NCBI RefSeq assembly: GCF_000708285.2
Contig: NZ_JAUG01000039.1
Span: forward strand, 1 to 40,410
DNA from: Pedobacter borealis DSM 19626
GTDB lineage: Bacteria > Bacteroidota > Bacteroidia > Sphingobacteriales > Sphingobacteriaceae
DNA length: 40,410 bases
Direction of reading: 5' to 3'
This document shows, piece after piece, positions 35,634-40,410 of this stretch. Under the pieces are notes generated by a model. It had not been told where the DNA came from. It saw only the letters and a program-made list of their open reading frames with translations, and ran no database searches. How positions within the stretch are numbered: position 1 is the stretch's first letter; each line of letters starts with the position of its first letter. A program made the position numbers and the translations under genes.

Positions 35634-35933
35634 GGTTTTGATATCTGGGTACACAAATTTACCTATTTCTTTATGTCGATCATATTCCCAACAATCTTTG
35701 CTTTAGGTATCAATGATTTAGGACCGCTGACCAAGAAAGGAGCTTCGTTTCTGGTGATGGCAGTTGCAGGTGGCGCATTTTGTCCTCCGCTAATGGGTCT
35801 GATAGGGGGTCGTTTAGGAATGTCTATAGCCTTTCTGATGCCAATGGTATGTTTCGCTTTTATTGCGTGGTATGCCATAAAAGGAATAGGGAAAAAGATT
35901 GACCCTAAAAGTATTTCACTACAGCACCATTAA
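35634..35933 (+). pseudogene. fucP: C-terminal remnant of an L-fucose:H+ symporter (FucP, FHS family)
   Basis: The frame is open from 35613 and reads HKFTYFFMSIIFPTIFALGI followed by NDLGPLTKKGASFLVMAVAGGA. These match the FFMSIMFPTIFALGI and KGASFLVMA helices near the C-terminus of FucP permeases. Only about 100 of ~420-440 residues remain, and the upstream 300+ residues are absent. ATG 35673 would give an 86-residue, three-helix peptide unlikely to transport. Promoter and operators are preserved immediately upstream, so an internal deletion probably joined the fucP control region to its own 3' end. Confidence 0.85.
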
Positions 35934-36016
35934 GCTGAATCAAATGACAAATCATGATTATTGCATAGGATGAAATTGGTTGTGAAGCAATTACTAGAAA
36001 AATAAATACTTAACTA

Positions 36017-37675
36017 ATGAAATCAAAAACACTTAAAATAAATAACACCGATAACATCGAAATAGCATTGTCGGATTTAAAAGCTGGAGAGCCTGTAAGT
36101 AATGATAGTGGTACGTACAATTTAATTACTGATGTGCAGGCAAAGCACAAGTTTGCTACGGTTGATTTACATAAGGGGGATGACGTTCTGATGTATGGTG
36201 TACTTGTAGGCAAGGCAAATAAAACGATTAAGAAAGGGGAAGTAATTACCAGAGATAATATTAGTCATGCTTCTGGTAGTTATAAACTTAAGGAAAGAAA
36301 AATTAGTTGGGAGGTGCCTGAAATATCATCGTGGAAGGATAAAACATTTATGGGCTATCATAGAGAAAATGGAAAAGTTGGTGTAGCCAATTATTGGCTC
36401 GTTATTCCATTGGTGTTCTGCGAAAATAAGAATGTACAGGTGATTCAAGATGCTTTTATGAAAGGATTGGGCTATTATGATAATGATTTTTCTTACTATA
36501 ATCAGGTTCAGCAATTGGTTAAGATGCATAGGGCAGGTATGTCTAAAGCAGATATATTGAATGTAGATTTAGATTTGACAGATGTTGGGGCAGGAGTCGA
36601 AAATAGGGTATTCCCAAATGTCGATGGGGTTAAATTTTTAACCCACTCATTAGGTTGTGGCGGCACAAAAGATGACGCCATTAATCTTTGTGGTTTGCTT
36701 GCCGGGTACATTACCCATGCCAATGTTGCAGGGGCAACGGTATTAAGCCTGGGCTGTCAGAATGCACAAATATCGTTGTTGAAAGAGCAGATAACTAAAC
36801 GTGATCCAGACTTTAACAAACCTTTGTATTGTTTTGAACATCAGCAGGTCGGATCAGAGTCAGAATTGATAAACCAGGCCATCAAACAGACTTTTGCAGG
36901 TTTAATGGAGGCCAATGAGTATAAGCGCAAGCCGGCACCATTGAGCAAACTTTGTATCGGATTAGAGTGTGGCGGGTCCGATGGGTTTTCTGGGATTTCA
37001 GCTAACCCGGCTTTGGGCTATACCTCTGATCTTTTAGTGGCTTTGGGCTCATCGGTAATCCTTTCAGAATTCCCGGAACTTTGTGGGGTTGAACAAGAAT
37101 TAAGCGATCGGTGCCTGGATGAAAGTACTGCAAAAAAGTTTATGGCTTTAATGACTGCTTATCATGAAAGGGCGAAAGCCGTAGGCTCGGACTTTGATTC
37201 AAACCCATCTGCAGGCAATATCCGGGACGGCTTGATTACTGATGCAATTAAGTCGGCAGGTGCAGCCAAAAAAGCTGGTACATCCCCGGTTATTGATGTT
37301 CTGGATTACCCTGAGCAGGTTTCTAAACCGGGACTTACATTACTGTGTACGCCAGGAAGTGACATAGAGTCGACAACAGCAGAAGTTGGGGCAGGAGCAA
37401 CGCTTGTTTTTTTTACGACAGGGCTTGGTACACCAACGGGTAATCCGATTGCTCCTGTTGTAAAGATATCTACCAACACCACATTGTATAAAAAGATGAA
37501 CGATATCATCGACATCAATGCAGGAACTATAATAACCGGTGAAGAAACAATTAAGCAAGTAGGTGAGCGTATTATGGATTACATCATTGAAATAGCAAGC
37601 GGACAGGTAAGGGCCAAGGCCGAGACATTAGGACATAATGATTTTATCCCGTGGAAAAGAGGGATATCTTTATAA
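36017..37675 (+). CDS. UxaA family dehydratase (altronate/fuconate-type aldonate dehydratase)
   Basis: 552 residues, full length for the single-chain form. The N-terminal SAF domain (~10-90) includes DLHKGDDVLMYGVLVGKANK. The catalytic GD_AH domain follows with GYHRENGKVGVANYWLVIP, LTHSLGCGGTKDD, CIGLECGGSDGFSGISANPA and FTTGLGTPTGNPIAPV, with cysteines placed for metal or Fe-S binding. It dehydrates a sugar acid to a 2-keto-3-deoxy acid in the cytoplasm. In Campylobacter jejuni a UxaA-family enzyme belongs to the L-fucose/D-arabinose pathway together with FucP. The fucP stump here makes fuconate or D-arabinonate more likely than altronate; that is inference. Confidence 0.9.
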   Translation: MKSKTLKINNTDNIEIALSDLKAGEPVSNDSGTYNLITDVQAKHKFATVDLHKGDDVLMYGVLVGKANKTIKKGEVITRDNISHASGSYKLKERKISWEVPEISSWKDKTFMGYHRENGKVGVANYWLVIPLVFCENKNVQVIQDAFMKGLGYYDNDFSYYNQVQQLVKMHRAGMSKADILNVDLDLTDVGAGVENRVFPNVDGVKFLTHSLGCGGTKDDAINLCGLLAGYITHANVAGATVLSLGCQNAQISLLKEQITKRDPDFNKPLYCFEHQQVGSESELINQAIKQTFAGLMEANEYKRKPAPLSKLCIGLECGGSDGFSGISANPALGYTSDLLVALGSSVILSEFPELCGVEQELSDRCLDESTAKKFMALMTAYHERAKAVGSDFDSNPSAGNIRDGLITDAIKSAGAAKKAGTSPVIDVLDYPEQVSKPGLTLLCTPGSDIESTTAEVGAGATLVFFTTGLGTPTGNPIAPVVKISTNTTLYKKMNDIIDINAGTIITGEETIKQVGERIMDYIIEIASGQVRAKAETLGHNDFIPWKRGISL

Positions 37676-37708
37676 TAAACAGACATTTTGATCATTAAAA
37701 ACAAGGAT

Positions 37709-38560
37709 ATGAAATTATATAAAACAAAACAGGGGGCACTTTTGCATGGTGATACTGGGTATTATTTGTTAAATACCGACTGGGATACTTTAATAAACAA
37801 TGATAATCTCCATCAGCATTTAATTCACCTGTTAGCTCAGGAAGGTACATTATCTTTGCCTGAAGTAGAAGCGCTGGCAATATTAGAAAATGGAGCGGAA
37901 GCCCCGATTGGACAGCAGGAAGTATGGGCGGCAGGGGTAACCTACTTGCGCAGTCGTGAAGCGCGCAAAGAAGAGTCTCAGGATTCAGGCGGTGCAAGTA
38001 TGTATGATAAAGTTTATAACGCAGATCGTCCGGAGTTGTTTTTTAAGTCTTTACCGCATCGCGTTGCAGGTCACAATCAGCATGTAAATATAAGAAAAGA
38101 CTCAGTTTGGAATGTGCCAGAACCTGAATTGACTTTGTTTATCAGCTCATCGGGGAACATTCAGGCTTATACGATCGGTAACGATATGAGCTCGAGAAGC
38201 ATTGAGGGCGAAAACACCTTGTATTTGCCACAGGCCAAGATTTATGAAAGAAGTGCAGCATTGGGTCCTTGCTTATATGTGCCAGAGGCACCAATTTCAG
38301 ACCAGACAATGATAGCAATGGTGATAAAGAGAGACAGCAAAGAGGTTTTCAGTGATTCGGTTTCGATTAGCAGGATGAAACGGTCGCTAAAAGAGCTGGT
38401 AACCTACCTGTTTGCAGGATGTGATTTCGATAATGGTTGTTTTTTAATGACTGGAACCTGTATTGTACCGCCTAATGACTTTACTTTGAATGAGAAGGAT
38501 GAGGTTAGCATAAGTATTGATAACATTGGCACATTAACAAATTATATTGCTATCCGTTAA
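37709..38560 (+). CDS. 2-keto-3-deoxy-pentonate dehydratase (FAH family, KdaD-like)
   Basis: 283 residues from ATG 37709, preceded by AAGGAT; a TTG at 37688 in frame is less likely. The fumarylacetoacetate hydrolase fold is shown by VWAAGVTYLRSREARKEES, PEPELTLF (metal-binding Glu), YTIGNDMSSRSIEGEN and LPQAKIYERSAALGP. These blocks are typical of the branch that converts 2-keto-3-deoxy-arabinonate/xylonate to alpha-ketoglutarate semialdehyde. The next gene encodes the dehydrogenase for that product, which supports dehydratase rather than hydrolase activity. The start lies 33 bp after the uxaA-family stop, so the two are surely co-transcribed. Cytoplasmic. Confidence 0.88.
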   Translation: MKLYKTKQGALLHGDTGYYLLNTDWDTLINNDNLHQHLIHLLAQEGTLSLPEVEALAILENGAEAPIGQQEVWAAGVTYLRSREARKEESQDSGGASMYDKVYNADRPELFFKSLPHRVAGHNQHVNIRKDSVWNVPEPELTLFISSSGNIQAYTIGNDMSSRSIEGENTLYLPQAKIYERSAALGPCLYVPEAPISDQTMIAMVIKRDSKEVFSDSVSISRMKRSLKELVTYLFAGCDFDNGCFLMTGTCIVPPNDFTLNEKDEVSISIDNIGTLTNYIAIR

Positions 38561-38588
38561 TAGCTGGCTAGTTTAAACCTTAAAAATA

Positions 38589-40184
38589 ATGATGTCTATA
38601 ACAGGTGAGAATTTTATTGGAAGTACCCGTAGTGGTAAAGGAGAGAACAGTTTTCAAGCTTTCAATCCAGCGGAGAATATTTCAATGCCAGAAAAGTTTG
38701 TTTATGCTACAGAAGCGGAGTTTGAGCAAGCGCTGACATTGGCGCATCACGCTTTTATAAGTTACAAAAACACTTCTACAATACAGCGTGCGGAGTTTTT
38801 AGAAGCAATTGCTGATGAAATAATGGCACTCGGGGAATCACTCTTGGAGAGAGCTGCTGCTGAATCAGGTTTGCCTATGGGGAGAATAACAGGGGAAAGA
38901 GGCCGCACCTGTGGTCAACTGAAAATGTTTGCGTTGTTATTACGTGATGGCTGGTATGTAGATGCGAGAATTGATACTGCACAACCGGAAAGAACTCCCT
39001 TGCCAAAACCTGACATCAGAAGAATGCTGATTCCAATTGGACCTGTAGCAGTTTACGGTGCCAGTAATTTCCCATTGGCTTTTTCAACTGCCGGAGGAGA
39101 TACCGCATCGGCGCTTGCGGCAGGATGCCCGGTCATTGTTAAAACGCATCCTTCGCATCCCGGCACAAGCGAACTGGTGTCATCTGCCATCATTAAGGCT
39201 GCTCAAAAAACGCAAATGCCTGAAGGTGTGTTTTCTTCTTTAAATCTTGCCGATGATCAATCAATAAAACTTGTGCAGCATAAGTTTATAAAGGCTGTTG
39301 GTTTTACGGGATCCAGAAAAATAGGTATGGTTCTCCACAATGCCACAGTTAACAGACCTGAACCTATTCCCATATATGCGGAAATGAGTGCTATAAATCC
39401 GGTTATTTTGATGGAGGAGGCATTAAAGGCAAAAGGAGAAGCAATTGCCAGGGGATTAGCAGGTTCGGTAACAATGGGCGCTGGCCAGTTTTGTACTAAC
39501 CCTGGACTGGTATTGCTGATTGAAAATGAGACGGGGAACGCGTTTTTAAATCAGTTTGCAGGGTATTTAAGCGCCAGCGAACCTGCAACGATGCTAAATA
39601 AGAATATCAGCAAATCTTATCATAAGGGTTTGGAATTAGCGAAAAGCGTTAGTGGGGTAACTGTTTTGGCTCAGGGAATAAAGGCTGCGGATAATGATAG
39701 AAATGAAGCCAGGCCAATTGCACTTACAGTTTCTGCAGAAGATTTTCTCCTCAATAAGGCGTTGAGTGAAGAGGTTTTTGGGCCGGCAACACTTTTGGTA
39801 TTGGTTAAAGATGTAGCACAGCTCCATCAGGTTATAAATCAGTTGGAAGGGCAGCTTACCGCAACTGTACATGCAGAACCTGCTGATCAAAGCAACTTAA
39901 TACCAATAATTGATATCATTACTCAAAAAGCTGGCCGTGTTATCTATAATAGTTTCCCGACGGGTGTAGAAGTTTGCCATTCCATGCACCATGGTGGACC
40001 TTTTCCTTCTACTACCGATCAACGATCAACCTCAGTGGGTACTGCGGCCATTTATCGGTTTTTAAGACCAGTATCATATCAGGATATCCCTGATGAAATA
40101 CTTCCGGAAGCATTAAAGAACAGTAATCCATTGAATATTTTGAGGTTGGTAGATGGATCATGGAAAAACGGTTTGATAGCTTAA
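38589..40184 (+). CDS. Alpha-ketoglutarate semialdehyde (2,5-dioxovalerate) dehydrogenase
   Basis: 531 residues of the aldehyde dehydrogenase superfamily, in the longer subgroup typical of 2,5-dioxovalerate dehydrogenases. The cofactor region has PIGPVAVYGASNFPLAFSTA and CPVIVKTHPSHPGTSE. The general base is E265 in YAEMSAINPV and the nucleophile C302 in MGAGQFCTNPG. It oxidises the semialdehyde from the preceding dehydratase to 2-oxoglutarate, feeding the TCA cycle. It begins 28 bp after the upstream gene. ATG 38592 is an equivalent start one codon later. Cofactor preference is probably NADP+ by family. Confidence 0.93.
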   Translation: MMSITGENFIGSTRSGKGENSFQAFNPAENISMPEKFVYATEAEFEQALTLAHHAFISYKNTSTIQRAEFLEAIADEIMALGESLLERAAAESGLPMGRITGERGRTCGQLKMFALLLRDGWYVDARIDTAQPERTPLPKPDIRRMLIPIGPVAVYGASNFPLAFSTAGGDTASALAAGCPVIVKTHPSHPGTSELVSSAIIKAAQKTQMPEGVFSSLNLADDQSIKLVQHKFIKAVGFTGSRKIGMVLHNATVNRPEPIPIYAEMSAINPVILMEEALKAKGEAIARGLAGSVTMGAGQFCTNPGLVLLIENETGNAFLNQFAGYLSASEPATMLNKNISKSYHKGLELAKSVSGVTVLAQGIKAADNDRNEARPIALTVSAEDFLLNKALSEEVFGPATLLVLVKDVAQLHQVINQLEGQLTATVHAEPADQSNLIPIIDIITQKAGRVIYNSFPTGVEVCHSMHHGGPFPSTTDQRSTSVGTAAIYRFLRPVSYQDIPDEILPEALKNSNPLNILRLVDGSWKNGLIA

Positions 40185-40302
40185 TTTCAGCCCCTTTATA
40201 GCTCAAAGCGGCTACGCAGATCTTACCGGAGATATTATATACCTGAGTTCGATTATTAAATCTCATTTTGTGGCGTTTTAATCAAGTTTTCTGTTAAGAC
40301 GG

Positions 40303-40371
40303 TCGTCACCCTGAATTTATTTCAGGGTCTTTCACGCTAAAAAGATGCTGAAATAAATTCAGCAGGACGAT
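40303..40371. repeat. Double-hairpin intergenic repeat element
   Basis: ACCCTGAA-TTTAT-TTCAGGGT (40308-40328) and TGCTGAA-ATAAA-TTCAGCA (40346-40364) are two perfect stems, framed by CGTC and GACG. Elements with CCTGAATTTATTTCAGG cores are widely dispersed in Sphingobacteriaceae genomes, to my recollection. Here it may also terminate the dehydrogenase transcript. Confidence 0.7.
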
Positions 40372-40410
40372 AAAGCGGGATTAGGCGTAAATAAGATATA
40401 ATTTTCAGCA

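Noticed and set aside
35663..35878. Minus-strand frame opposite the FucP remnant
   Set aside because: Composition is the mirror of a membrane-protein sequence; the plus strand gives recognisable FucP helices.

Overview
The window looks like a chromosome segment of a Bacteroidota member of the Sphingobacteriaceae (Pedobacter-like). The evidence is a SusC/SusD pair with an ECF sigma/FecR switch, AT-rich spacers, a Bacteroidetes-type promoter (TTTG then TAnnTTTG), a decayed type IX secretion tail, and a lyase very close to Pedobacter heparinus heparinase III. Most of it is one large polysaccharide utilization locus (PUL) followed by a sugar-acid catabolic operon.

Layout. 1-2.6 kb: an AraC-type regulator divergent from a sugar-porter MFS transporter. 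3.1-6.5 kb: a cytoplasmic DUF5107/TPR protein. 6.8-14.1 kb: ECF sigma, FecR anti-sigma, SusC (with STN signalling domain) and SusD, closed by a strong hairpin terminator. 14.2-33.7 kb: the degradative set, all on the + strand: heparinase III-like PL12 lyase, three divergent GH29 fucosidases, an SGNH esterase, GH95, GH97, GH3, GH88 unsaturated glucuronyl hydrolase and a DUF2264 (GH154-type) protein. 34.4-40.2 kb: a LacI regulator with palindromic operators, the C-terminal stump of an L-fucose permease, then UxaA-family dehydratase, 2-keto-3-deoxy-pentonate dehydratase (FAH fold) and alpha-ketoglutarate semialdehyde dehydrogenase.

How it fits together (inference). The lyase cuts an acidic uronate-containing chain. 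GH88 and the DUF2264 protein remove unsaturated and saturated uronic acids, GH29/GH95 strip fucose (or related L-sugars) from side chains, the SGNH enzyme de-esterifies, and GH97/GH3 trim neutral sugars. No sulfatase is present, so a non-sulfated, fucose-decorated, heparosan- or EPS-like glycan fits better than heparin. The last operon reads as an oxidative, non-phosphorylating route from an aldonate to 2-oxoglutarate.

The least expected content is in the spacers. Six contain eroded pieces of genes that are readable only by translating non-ORF frames: two GH29 tails, two SGNH tails, a type IX sorting domain and a fucP tail. A seventh gene carries an apparent single-base frameshift. A ~217-bp direct repeat, holding an element with inverted-repeat ends, brackets one GH29 gene. 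The locus appears to be in active gene turnover. No tRNA, rRNA, CRISPR array or intact insertion sequence was seen.
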